Source: Acidimicrobiia bacterium (GTDB taxonomy: Bacteria; Actinomycetota; Acidimicrobiia; Spongiisociales; UBA5794). From it: a stretch of DNA of 64,000 nt. The stretch lies in assembly GCA_041393965.1 (NCBI GenBank), contig JAWKJB010000001.1, positions 496,001-560,000 of the forward strand, written 5' to 3'. The notes below the pieces were generated by a model, which worked only from the letters and a program-made list of their open reading frames with translations, was not told the origin of the DNA and did no database searches. Numbering within the stretch: the stretch's first letter is position 1; the number at the start of each line of letters is the position of its first letter. A program made the translations under genes and the position numbers. Below, in pieces: positions 44,144 to 53,900 of the stretch.

Positions 44144-44228
44144 GGAGGGATGACTGAGCGGACGAAAGTACTGGTCTTGAAAACCAGCGAGGCGCAAGCT
44201 TCCGTGGGTTCGAATCCCACTCCCTCCG
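44144..44228 (+). tRNA. tRNA-Ser(TGA)
   Basis: Acceptor GGAGGGA/TCCCTCC, discriminator G, anticodon stem-loop CTGGTCTTGAAAACCAG giving TGA, variable arm GAGGCGCAAGCTTC, T-arm GTGGGTTCGAATCCCAC. CCA not encoded. Unlike the other three serine tRNAs here it has a different T-arm and no repeat array; instead a 58-bp dispersed repeat begins one base after its end. Confidence 0.96.
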
Positions 44229-44229
44229 C

Positions 44230-44287
44230 GTTCACGCGTACCCAGGGTTCCCATTCAACGAAAAGGTACAAACTGGCCCACAGAACG
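44230..44287 (+). repeat. 58-bp dispersed repeat, copy 3 (left flank of LLM gene)
   Basis: GTTCACGCGTACCCAGGGTT ... GGTACAAACTGGCCCACAG, differing at only about two positions from the inverted copy at 45222-45279. Sits 20 bp before the LLM start codon, so it forms part of the 5' leader. Confidence 0.92.
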
Positions 44288-44307
44288 AAGAAGAAGGGAG
44301 GTCCGAG

Positions 44308-45216
44308 ATGGCTCGACCGTTGAGGGTCGGTGTGCAACTGCCGGAAGTCGAACGGTTTGTCCCATGGCCCGAGATGCGCGACATGGCCCGCGCTGCGGAA
44401 AGTGCCGGCTTCGACTCGATCTGGGTCGGCGACCACCTGCTCTACAAAGGAGCGGCTGGCCCCACTGGTCCCTGGGAGGCATGGTCCGTTCTGGCCGCTC
44501 TCGCCGCGTGCACCGAACGCATCAAGCTTGGGCCTCTCGTCGCGGCAACCTCGTTCCACAACCCGGCAATGATTGCGAAGAAGGCCGCGACGATCGACGA
44601 GATCTCCGATAGTCGATTCATCCTCGGTCTCGGTGCCGGATGGAACCAGATCGAGTACGACGCCTACGGTTTTCCTTTCGATCACCGGGCGAGCCGATTC
44701 GAGGAGGCGTTCACGATCATCCGAACCCTGCTCACAACCGGCGAGATCGACTTCCAAGGCAGGTACTACACAGCGCGAGACTGCATCCTTGCGCCCCCGG
44801 CTCGAGCCGAGGGGATTCCACTGATGATCGGATCGGAAGGACCACGCGTCCTGCGAGCGGCTCTTCCCCATGTCCGGTTGTGGAACGGGTGGCACGCCTG
44901 GTACGGCAACTCCGCTGACGGCGCGGCGCGGCTCATGGCCAAGGTGGACACAGCATGCGTCGAAGCTGGCGTACCGCCCGAATCCGTGGGGAGGACCGTG
45001 GCAGTCCTCGTCGGTGCTCCTGGCACCGGTGGCCGACCCATCGGCAGCCCGAACCGAGCGACCTCCGACCCGATCACGGGCTCCACGACACAGCTCGCGG
45101 ATGTGCTGCGCGGATTCGCTGCAATCGGTATCGACGAGGTGCAGCTCGTCGTCGACCCAATCACGATTCAGTCGATCGAGTGGCTTGGAGGCGTCCTGGC
45201 AGAACTCGACGCATAG
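44308..45216 (+). CDS. LLM-class oxidoreductase flanked by inverted repeats
   Basis: A 302-residue luciferase-like TIM-barrel enzyme of the F420/FMN-dependent type: AGFDSIWVGDHLL, CTERIKLGPLVAATSFHNPA, SRFILGLGAGWNQIEYDAYG and IPLMIGSEGPRVLRAA are the usual motifs. The LYKGAAGPTGPWEAW insertion after the DH motif is distinctive. AAGGGAGG precedes the ATG. The gene is bracketed by two 58-bp copies in opposite orientation, a transposon-like cargo arrangement. Substrate unknown. Confidence 0.88.
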   Translation: MARPLRVGVQLPEVERFVPWPEMRDMARAAESAGFDSIWVGDHLLYKGAAGPTGPWEAWSVLAALAACTERIKLGPLVAATSFHNPAMIAKKAATIDEISDSRFILGLGAGWNQIEYDAYGFPFDHRASRFEEAFTIIRTLLTTGEIDFQGRYYTARDCILAPPARAEGIPLMIGSEGPRVLRAALPHVRLWNGWHAWYGNSADGAARLMAKVDTACVEAGVPPESVGRTVAVLVGAPGTGGRPIGSPNRATSDPITGSTTQLADVLRGFAAIGIDEVQLVVDPITIQSIEWLGGVLAELDA

Positions 45217-45221
45217 CAGCC

Positions 45222-45279
45222 CGTTCTGTGGGCCAGTTTGTACCTTTTCGTCGAACGGGAACCCTGGGTACGCGTGAAC
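45222..45279 (-). repeat. 58-bp dispersed repeat, copy 4 (right flank of LLM gene)
   Basis: Inverted relative to copy 3 with about 56 of 58 positions shared. Begins 5 bp after the LLM stop and ends 5 bp before the stop of the convergent transporter gene. Confidence 0.92.
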
Positions 45280-45284
45280 AGGGC

Positions 45285-46172
45285 TCAGATTTCGCGGCGG
45301 GATGCGATCCAGGCTCCGGCGAGGACGAGGAGGGTCCCTGCGATCGCGATCGGGTTGATCTCCTCGCCGAGGAAGGTGGCACCGAGTGCGACCGCGACGA
45401 TCGGGACGAAGTAGATAGCTATCGATCCTCTTGCTCCCCCGACCCGCCCGACCAGGGTCCCCATCAGGACATAGGCAAGGCCGGTTCCGAGAACCCCGAG
45501 CGGGATCATGGCAAGGACAGAGTCCCACTCCCAGGTCGAACCTCGAATCTGAAGCAAACCGTACGGCGTGATGATCACCGCAGCGGCAAGCTGGGCGCGC
45601 AGCAGCACCGGGAGCGCCCCGTAGCGCTGCTGGAGCGGTACGGCGAGGTTCGCTGCCAGCCCGTACAGGATCACCGCCACGAGGACCAGCGCAACGCCCA
45701 GTGCCGTCGCGGACGAGTCGGCGAGTTCCGGCAGCAGGATCGCGGTCACACCGACGAACCCCACGGCGATTCCGACAACCTGTCTCCAACCGGGAAACGC
45801 ACGAAGCAGGATCGTCGCCCACACCGCGGAGAAAATGGGCATCGCTGCGTTGAGCATGCCGCTCACCGACGAGTCGATCCACTGCTGCGCCACCGGGAAG
45901 ATGGTCAGCGGAATGCCAAGCCAGATCACCCCGAGCACGATGATGCGCGACAGGTGCTCCCGGTCAACCGGTGCCCGGGACCGTGGGAACACAGCAAGCG
46001 TTGCGATGCCGAGACCAATCCGCACGAGGGTGATCACACCGGGATGGAGACCTTCGAGGCCGATGTCGATCCACATGAACGACGATCCCCAGATCAGTGC
46101 GATCGCCGCCGCAAGACCCCATTCAGCGGATCCGAACGCTTCCCGGTTGGTTCCCGCCGCGGTCGCTGGCAT
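45285..46172 (-). CDS. EamA/DMT-family transporter
   Basis: A 295-residue membrane protein with ten predicted spans arranged as two EamA repeats: AAAIALIWGSSFMWIDIGLE at the N-terminus and LGTGLAYVLMGTLVGRVGGA in the second half, ending in NPIAIAGTLLVLAGAWIASR. Drug/metabolite transporters of this kind export amino acids or small metabolites; no substrate can be assigned. ATG 46172 is preferred; GTG 46217 is in frame with 15 extra residues. Confidence 0.87.
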   Translation of the reverse strand: MPATAAGTNREAFGSAEWGLAAAIALIWGSSFMWIDIGLEGLHPGVITLVRIGLGIATLAVFPRSRAPVDREHLSRIIVLGVIWLGIPLTIFPVAQQWIDSSVSGMLNAAMPIFSAVWATILLRAFPGWRQVVGIAVGFVGVTAILLPELADSSATALGVALVLVAVILYGLAANLAVPLQQRYGALPVLLRAQLAAAVIITPYGLLQIRGSTWEWDSVLAMIPLGVLGTGLAYVLMGTLVGRVGGARGSIAIYFVPIVAVALGATFLGEEINPIAIAGTLLVLAGAWIASRREI

Positions 46173-46319
46173 CACGACTCGAGTATCCGGGATGCTTGGG
46201 AGCTCAGGTGGCACCACACAAGCCTACGGGTCGTCCCGAGCGGACCTGAACCCGATACCGGTGGCCAGGCCGCCTGCGGAAGGAATCGCTCGGGTTGGTG
46301 TGGTCAGTATTGTGGCCCG

Positions 46320-47984
46320 ATGTCACGATCTGCCCAGCTGCTCGTAGCGATCGCGCTCGCGATGTCGGCGTGCACATCGGGAGGAGCAACCACCACGACA
46401 TCGGTCTCGTCGACACCTTCTTCCCTCGACCCGTCGACCACCACCACAACGAAACCGCCGGATGGGTTCGGAGGAACGGTGACGGTTGGTATCGAGGCGC
46501 CGGTGGGCTCCCTCAACCCCTTCTCGACGACGGTGACCGGCGAAACCTCACTGATCGGTGCAGCGGTGTGGGCAACTGTCTACGACATCGATCCGACAAC
46601 TTGGGAACGCATCCCCGACACCGTCACCTCCCTCCCGACGCAGGTTCCCGGCGCGGTCGTCGACAACGGCGACGGCACCGTCACGGTCGAATACCAGATA
46701 GCTCCGCGAGCGACATGGAGCGACGGCGTACCCATCTCGGGCGCGGATCTCGCGTTCACCGCGCAGACCCTCCGTGACCTCGCGCGAGCGGGGAATCCGG
46801 CCGTTGATCCGGTGATGGCCTCGGTCGTTGATGCCGACGCCGTCGAGAAGGTCGCCTGGATCACCTTCGACCATCCCTCCCTCGCCTTCGAGGATGCTCT
46901 GTGGATCATCCTGCCGTCCCATGTCCTCGCAGGGGAGAGCGTCACGGCATCGGACGGGACCTCGTGGCCTGCGGGTGGCCCGTTCATGGTCAGCGGACAA
47001 GACCCGACCACGCTGGTCAGGAATCCGAACTACTGGAAGACCGACGGGCATCGACAGCTCCCATACGCCGACGCGATCGAGTTCCGGGTGGTCAGCGACC
47101 CGATTCAGGCTGTGAAGGACCGAGAAGTCGAAATGGTCGAGGAGCTCACCGGGATCCCCGATGCGGAACTCGACGGGATCGGCCGCATGCAATCCGCACC
47201 GACACCGTTCATCGAGCAGCTCTCGTTCAACTTCATCGGTGACCGTGACCGTGCCAACCCTGCATCGCGCAATGACGACCTGTCGTTCCGGACCGCAATC
47301 GCACACGCCGTCGACCGTGCAGCCACCCTCGATGAGGCCGGTGTCCCATGGGCGGCCACCGTTCCCGGCCTCATCGCGCCGACCGGCGTTTCGCCATGGG
47401 CCGCATATGTGCACAACGCCGCGCTCGCAACGGACTTCATCATGGATCTGCCGAACCCCACCGATGTCGCCAGCGTCCTATCGACCACGAACAACGGACC
47501 GGACCGTCCCGCCATTGCCGATGCGCTCGCGTCGGCGTTCGCCGACACCGGTGTCCGGTACAGCACGAAGCTGCTCGACTCGATCCAGTTCTACGGAGAT
47601 ACGCTCCCCTCTGGCGCTTGGGATCTCGGTCTGTGGGCATGGGAGAACGACGGCGGCTACGCCGCGACCCTTGAGCTCCTCGACCGCTTCGATCCTGCTG
47701 GTGCGGGTGCGGGCCTCAACGGGTGGGGAACGATCTCTGAGGACGCATCCTCGAGGTTCTCAGAACTCGTCTCACTGGCCCGATCCACCGTCGATCCCGT
47801 GGAATTCGCGACATTCGCTGCCGAGGCCGACCAGATCCTCGCGACCGAGCTGCCGGTCATCCCGTTGTTCATTCGGTCGAGCTTCCTTCTCGTCGCAGAC
47901 CAAGCCGTGACCGGCGCCGTCCACAACGGGACCGCATCGCGCTTCACCTGGAACAGCGAAACCTGGCAGGTGGTCGGCGAGTAG
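46320..47984 (+). CDS. Peptide/nickel-type ABC transporter substrate-binding lipoprotein (family 5)
   Basis: A 554-residue lipoprotein: signal MSRSAQLLVAIALAMSAC, a threonine-rich linker, then an SBP family 5 fold (GGTVTVGIEAPVGSLNPFST, DGVPISGADLAFTAQTL, FRTAIAHAVDRAATLDEAG, and ATELPVIPLFIRSSFLLV). Such proteins capture oligopeptides or other ligands for an ABC importer, but no permease or ATPase genes lie nearby. The frame is open far upstream (to 44955), but the signal peptide fixes the start at ATG 46320. Confidence 0.87.
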   Translation: MSRSAQLLVAIALAMSACTSGGATTTTSVSSTPSSLDPSTTTTTKPPDGFGGTVTVGIEAPVGSLNPFSTTVTGETSLIGAAVWATVYDIDPTTWERIPDTVTSLPTQVPGAVVDNGDGTVTVEYQIAPRATWSDGVPISGADLAFTAQTLRDLARAGNPAVDPVMASVVDADAVEKVAWITFDHPSLAFEDALWIILPSHVLAGESVTASDGTSWPAGGPFMVSGQDPTTLVRNPNYWKTDGHRQLPYADAIEFRVVSDPIQAVKDREVEMVEELTGIPDAELDGIGRMQSAPTPFIEQLSFNFIGDRDRANPASRNDDLSFRTAIAHAVDRAATLDEAGVPWAATVPGLIAPTGVSPWAAYVHNAALATDFIMDLPNPTDVASVLSTTNNGPDRPAIADALASAFADTGVRYSTKLLDSIQFYGDTLPSGAWDLGLWAWENDGGYAATLELLDRFDPAGAGAGLNGWGTISEDASSRFSELVSLARSTVDPVEFATFAAEADQILATELPVIPLFIRSSFLLVADQAVTGAVHNGTASRFTWNSETWQVVGE

Positions 47985-48035
47985 CACGATTCTCGCCGCG
48001 TCGGTGACGACCCCTGATATCCTGCCATCCACCCG

Positions 48036-48730
<695 letters not shown>

Positions 48731-48804
48731 CCCCTCTCGATGGTGGGGATACCGCGTCTGGCATCGAAATACCCCAAACTCTAGACCATGAAATCTAAGC
48801 GGAC

Positions 48805-48838
48805 ACTTGTCAAGTTATCTAGGCAGTGGTACTATAAT
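48805..48838 (+). promoter_or_regulatory. hsp20 promoter with palindromic operator
   Basis: ACTTGTCAAGT (48805-48815) is a perfect 5-bp palindrome around one central base, overlapping a TTGTCA that could be a -35. TATAAT lies at 48833-48838 (spacer about 20, somewhat long). The arrangement suggests a repressor-controlled heat-shock promoter; the repressor (HspR, RheA or other) cannot be assigned. Confidence 0.55.
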
Positions 48839-48904
48839 CTCTGATGAGCAACCGAGCGTGGGCGTCAGTTGCGCCCGCCGAGACACAGGAAAGGATGGAG
48901 CTCA

Positions 48905-49330
48905 ATGGCACGCTTTGTTGATCCATTCGAACAGATGGACCGCATGCTTGCAGGCGCTGGCAGCCGTTGGCGCGGAGGGGTCATGCCCCTCGATGCGTAC
49001 GAGAAGGACGGCGCGTATGTTCTCCGGTTCGATGTCCCTGGCGTCGATCGCGACAAGATCGAAGTCACGGTGGAAGACAGGGTTCTGACGGTCACCGCCG
49101 AACGCACCATGGAGGACACCGTGGGAGCGAACTGGATTCTGCGTGAGCGTCCGACCGGAATCAACAGCCGTCAGGTTCGTCTTGGCGACAGCCTCGACGC
49201 ATCTGCTGTGGAAGCCGACTACGACGCTGGGATTCTGACCGTCGTGCTACCCGTCAAGGAAGAGGCGAAGCCGCAGAAGATCGAAATCGGTACCGGAAGC
49301 CACAAGGTGCTCGAAACCACTTCCTCCTAG
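48905..49330 (+). CDS. Small heat-shock protein Hsp20 (alpha-crystallin family)
   Basis: A 141-residue chaperone that holds unfolding proteins. The alpha-crystallin domain runs from MPLDAYEKDGAYVLRFDVPG through KIEVTVEDRVLTVTAERT to ADYDAGILTVVLPVKEEAKP; GILTVVLP is the family signature and KIEI gives the I-x-I tail motif. AGGAAAGGATGGAG precedes the ATG. A strong terminator follows. Confidence 0.93.
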   Translation: MARFVDPFEQMDRMLAGAGSRWRGGVMPLDAYEKDGAYVLRFDVPGVDRDKIEVTVEDRVLTVTAERTMEDTVGANWILRERPTGINSRQVRLGDSLDASAVEADYDAGILTVVLPVKEEAKPQKIEIGTGSHKVLETTSS

Positions 49331-49350
49331 GGACCAGAGCATCGATCACA

Positions 49351-49384
49351 CCGAGGGGCGACATGTCGGCATGTCACCCCTCGG
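49351..49384 (+). terminator. Terminator hairpin after hsp20
   Basis: CCGAGGGG-C-GACATG, loop TCGG, CATGTC-A-CCCCTCGG: a nearly perfect 14-bp stem 20 bp after the hsp20 stop. No long U-run follows. It may act for both strands since the next gene is convergent. Confidence 0.75.
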
Positions 49385-49446
49385 TTCGTGGCGAGTGAGA
49401 TCCACGGGTCTGTCGCCCGAGGCATGAAGCCGTCGTGGCGGCGGCC

Positions 49447-49605
49447 CTAGCGATTCCGGTTGGATGCTTCGATGGCTGCGGCGAGTCGATGGATGGACTC
49501 AGCAACGGCCAAGTGTCCGAGGACCTCGGCTACCCCTGGCACCTGCACTTTCTTGGACGCCTGTTTGCCCGCTTCGGCCATCCAGCGGTATTGGTCTTCT
49601 GCCAT
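49447..49605 (-). CDS. Small hypothetical protein (52 aa)
   Basis: ATG 49605 follows an excellent AAAGGAGAG ribosome site. The product begins MAEDQYRWMAEAGKQASKKV and ends AAAIEASNRNR: a short amphipathic, alanine-rich helical protein with no cysteine or membrane span. Unrecognised, but the ribosome site and codon use favour a real gene. Convergent with hsp20. Confidence 0.65.
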   Translation of the reverse strand: MAEDQYRWMAEAGKQASKKVQVPGVAEVLGHLAVAESIHRLAAAIEASNRNR

Positions 49606-49693
49606 GGCTCTCCTTTATACCCACCTAGCGTACGCGACAACTGTCTTCAGGGTCCGTCGCCCGAGGATGTCGAATGCCGCCATCGAGGGATCT

Positions 49694-50062
49694 CTATCGA
49701 CGGAACGGTGGGTTCGGGTCTCCTCCGACACAGGGCCGCGCGACGATCGCACTGAACGGCATGGCTGGGTGTCCTGGGCGGGGAGGGTCGAGTACGGATA
49801 CGGAGCTGTAGAAGAAGTCGGTCCCGACCTCATTGGCGCCGATCCATTCGTAGTCGGTGATGGTCATGGTGCCCTCGAACACGACAGCGTCGTAGGCATC
49901 TGGGTCCACACGCTCATCGTGATGCCAAGGGCGGTCACCCCCAATGGGGATCCCGTCGAACACCGAGTCAGCGATGGCTTTCGGAGCCATCGCGAAGACA
50001 GCAACGGTAGTGAAGACAGCGAGGGCGAGGGTGATGACAGCGAGCCTATTTCGATAGGCCAT
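49694..50062 (-). CDS. Small exported hypothetical protein (122 aa)
   Basis: Signal peptide MAYRNRLAVITLALAVFTTV then AVFAMAPKAIA; the mature part is about 90 residues with tryptophans (GGDRPWHHDE, ITDYEWIGANEVG) and one cysteine. AAAGGAGTGCC precedes the ATG at 50062; the longer frame from 50368 lacks a signal. Family unknown. Confidence 0.65.
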   Translation of the reverse strand: MAYRNRLAVITLALAVFTTVAVFAMAPKAIADSVFDGIPIGGDRPWHHDERVDPDAYDAVVFEGTMTITDYEWIGANEVGTDFFYSSVSVLDPPRPGHPAMPFSAIVARPCVGGDPNPPFRR

Positions 50063-50189
50063 TGGCACTCCTTTGTTGGTTGTGCTCACCCCTACGATGC
50101 TTTCGGTGACCCATCTGGTTGACCCGCAGATGCTCGGAAGGCTCGAACCGCGTGCAGGTCTCGCTGTGCTATCGGATGCCCGGGATCCG

Positions 50190-50951
50190 CTAGCAGCGGT
50201 TCCCGACGAAGAACGAGTTGACCGGTGACCACGGTCCCTCATCACCGAGGTCATGGGTGCGGATCCGCCAGTAGTAGGTCGCGCAGTAGGTGCCAACCGA
50301 GATCGTGACCTGACGCTCCTCTCCTCCCGCGTACCCGAGCCACTCGTTGCGAAGGAAGCCAGGGTCACGGGAGACCTCGATCTCGAACTCCTCCGGTTCC
50401 CGGCAGCCGCTGTAGCTCCAATGCACGGTCGGTGTCAAGAGCACCGTACCGGTGACCGAACCGGGTACGGGCACCCCAAGCGCGCAGATCGTTGTGGTGG
50501 TTGGTGGGATCGTTGTCGTCGTTGGGACGGTCGTGGTCGTCGAAGCGTCGGTTGTCGTGGTGGTGTCCACGAGGTCGCCAAGGTTGACAAGGACATCGAC
50601 GGCGGCACTTGCGCCCCACTCTCCATCAGCGTTTCGGGCTGCCACTTCGAAGGTATACAGTCCCGAACCTGGTGCGGTCCAACTGAATGCGACGGTGTGG
50701 AGTGTTTCGCCACCGAGGTCTGTCTCGCCAGCGTCTGTTCCGTTGACGGTCAGTCGGGCAGCGGTGACACCGGATGGGTCGGTTGCGTGCGCGGTCACCT
50801 CGACCGCGGCCTTGGTCACGACGGTCCCGTCGAGTGGTGCATCGATCCACGAGCGACTCGTTCCGGGCGTCGCAGCCCCGGACCGCAGCGCAATGCCGAG
50901 CACCGAGGCGGCGACGAGGCTGGCGGTGACGACGGCGGTGGTGCGTCTCAT
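50190..50951 (-). CDS. Secreted Ig/fibronectin-type protein with Thr-rich linker
   Basis: A 253-residue exported protein: signal MRRTTAVVTASLVAASVLGIA, a bacterial Ig-like domain (SWIDAPLDGTVVTKAAVEVT ... SGLYTFEVAARNADGEW), a linker of about 25 residues that is mostly threonine, and a fibronectin III-like domain with paired cysteines (GCREPEEFEIEVSRDPGFL ... YYWRIRTHD). No catalytic motif. The start overlaps the stop of the 1013-residue protein gene upstream, so the two are made together; both look like surface or adhesion components. Confidence 0.72.
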   Translation of the reverse strand: MRRTTAVVTASLVAASVLGIALRSGAATPGTSRSWIDAPLDGTVVTKAAVEVTAHATDPSGVTAARLTVNGTDAGETDLGGETLHTVAFSWTAPGSGLYTFEVAARNADGEWGASAAVDVLVNLGDLVDTTTTTDASTTTTVPTTTTIPPTTTTICALGVPVPGSVTGTVLLTPTVHWSYSGCREPEEFEIEVSRDPGFLRNEWLGYAGGEERQVTISVGTYCATYYWRIRTHDLGDEGPWSPVNSFFVGNRC

Positions 50952-53900
50952 GGGTACGGGATCTCCCACGGTTCGGTGTACTTCCCGTCGACGGGATGGG
51001 TCTGGCTCGCCCATCCGCATCCCGCCGATCCGGCGAGGCTCGTCGTGAGCGTGGTCGCACCTTCACCGGTCCAGGTCAGGAAGATCCACGGCTTCGGGTC
51101 GATGTTCCACGGTGTCTTGGGCAGCTGCGGGCTCTGACCGGGGAGATACCACTTGGCGATCTGGTCGAGGGCGAGCACCGTCTTGCGGCTCTCGCCGGGA
51201 GCAAGGCCGCTGAGATCGATCGAGATCGACTCGGGCAACATCACATAGCCTCCCACCGGCTGGCTCTGGATCCACTTCCCGGTGCCGTAGTTCTGCCACG
51301 AGTAGGAGCTCTTCTGTCCGAATACTTGTCCCGTGTAGGTGCACAACGCGGGAGGCGCAGGGGCACTCGGGTCGGCGCTGCGGGTGATCGTGACCTCGAA
51401 CATGGCGGGTGCCATCGTCCCGGCAGGCTCGGGAACCACATAGATGCCGGGATGGATGTTGAGAATCCACTGGCTACCCGTCGTCGCTGCCTGTGTGACG
51501 GCTTTCGTCGCGGCAATCTGCATCTCGTCGAGCATTTTGTCGACAAGGTCCTCGGCGAGCTTTTTGCACTCGGATGCAAGAACGCTGCAGTTGTCGAACA
51601 GGCCCTGCGCTTCGGCCTGTTTGACGAGCCAGGCCTCGAGCTCACCCTTCCCGATCTCGGCGAGGCCCTTGAACTGGGGCATCGTTGGCGGCACCCCGAA
51701 GTACATCAGCACCCCGTTGATCGCCGTCTTGCTCCAGCCCTTGCACAGTTTCTTGGCGTCTTCGTCTGATTTGCCGGTCGCAGCCACGATCGTGTTGCAG
51801 CCCGTCACGGTCGCGAGGAGCTCAGCGGTGAGGTCCTTTGCGAACTCCCACACGGCGACGAACTGGTCCCACACCCAACCGACATAGCCGATGGCGTCCC
51901 CGATGTAGTCCCACCACTGCTTGGACGGAGGTGACAGCTTGCCTGCGCAGACGGTCGACCCCGGCACCATGCCCTTATGGACCTTGACACCGTTCTCGTA
52001 GACGAAAGCCTGGTCCTCTGCCCATTGGTAGAACTTGTCGAACGCACCCTGGGTCGGGACCGGCTCGCCCCTCATGATGTACCACAAGGGAGTCTCGTAC
52101 GGGGCCGGGTTGTTGCTCCCGAACGGATTCGACACCACCCGCACACAGCGCGAGTACGACGGATTCGGAAGGCTCGGAGGTGTCATCCGCACCTGAATGC
52201 TCATCGAGGCGGGTTGCGACGAATCCGGCTCCGGGGGTGGCGGCTCTCGGAGTAGGTCGATGACGACCTCGTTCGACTCCCCTGCGACGAGTTGCTTCCC
52301 GGCGAACGGGACCACCCGCACCCACAGGGTGTCGGTGGTGAGCCACGGCAGGAGAGGAAGCAGGTCGATGGCCACGGCCGCGCTCCTCGTCGGAGCGTTC
52401 GAGTCTGTTGGATTCCCGAGACCGGGCAAGGCCTTGTAGGTCATCGTCTGCCACACATCCTGGGAGGTGACCTCGGTTGCGGGAGGATCGATCGCTGGCC
52501 CGAGATCCACCGAGAAGTCGGTTGATGATTCCCCCTGCGGAAGTGGAACGGTCTGGGTGAGGACCATGCCAGGGAAGTTGAGGGCCGGATCCGCCGGGGG
52601 AGGCGTCGTGCTCACCTGAACAAGCCCGTGGGTGAGCCCGGTGCCGCCTGCGAGTGGTGCCCAACGGAAGGCGTTCGTATACGAGCCAGGGAGGTAGTTG
52701 GTGCACGGCTCCGGAAGCGTCGCGATGTACGAAGGCGCCGTTGTGGGTGGGGCCGCGGTGCTGCCAACGACATTGATCGGGTTCGTCGTTGTTGTCGGGG
52801 TCGGAGCCGGAGGGTCGTAGGTGCAGATGGTCCCGGTCCTCACCGGTGTGCTCTTGATGATCCAGTCGAGGCTGCTGTCGGGTATCACCGATCCCAGGTC
52901 GGCGATCTCCACGGCGTTACCGAACCCACTGGTCGCACCGTCCGTCGACGGTTGCCACTGTGAGCGCCCGAGGGGCACAAGCGTGCCGTCCGACCATCCC
53001 CAACCCTCCACGATCACCGGCCCCGTTCCGGTGTCGGTGCTCGGTAGGGGACCGAAGTTGAAAGCACCGTCGGGCCCCTTGGAGACGAAGGCGCCCTCCT
53101 GCTGTGGGACCCGATCCCAGGTGTTCCCATCAGTGGTCACATAGAGATAGGCCCGATCGACCGCGGCGTGGAGCAGCCCGTCGGAGAAGTCCAGGTCGCC
53201 CGACCAGCCACTGTCTGCGCATTCCGCCGGAGGCTCGATCAGCGTCGGCGGACCGGGGTTGCGAGCGGCTTCGTCGTAGGGCTCGACGAACAGCATCACC
53301 GGGGATGCGCCGAGCGGAATACTCACCAAACCGCCGTCCCCTCCCACGGGTGGAAGGGGGACGAACCCGGCAGAACCGAACGCGGCGGCGTTGACGAGGA
53401 TCCCTGTGGCGTCTTGCACGGCGGGCAAGTTCACCGAGGCGATGCAGGTCTTGGCGTCGATCGCGATCGCCGGCTGCGGGGCAATGAGGTTGTTCGCTCG
53501 CTGTGCCGGCATCGGCGCAGGCACCGACGCTTGAAGTGCGAGTTCGGCGGGAGGTTCGTGGATGCGCGTCCACAGGGGTAATGAGGTAGCGGAGGCGCCG
53601 GTCGTGTCGTACGCCCGCAGGACGATCCCTTGGAATCCGGCACCTTGCGGCGTCCATTCCCAGATGTGATGGAGCTCGGTGACGGGCTCGCCCGGTTCGT
53701 AGGACTCGATCAGATCATTGGCGTTCCACAGCTCGACGCGCACGATCGGGTTCGCGGCGAAGGTCATCGTGTCGAGCAGCGTCGGGATTCCGGAGAAGAG
53801 GTCCCCAGGCACACCCGGTCGACGAAGCACGGGGGCGATCTCGGCTGGCGGCGGCGGGGGGTTGCTTGCTGGGTTCTCGACCGTTGGGCCCGGTCCCTGC

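Noticed and set aside
44955..46319. Long N-terminal extension of the family 5 binding protein
   Set aside because: It would cover the LLM gene end and the antisense of the EamA gene, while a clear lipoprotein signal begins at 46320.
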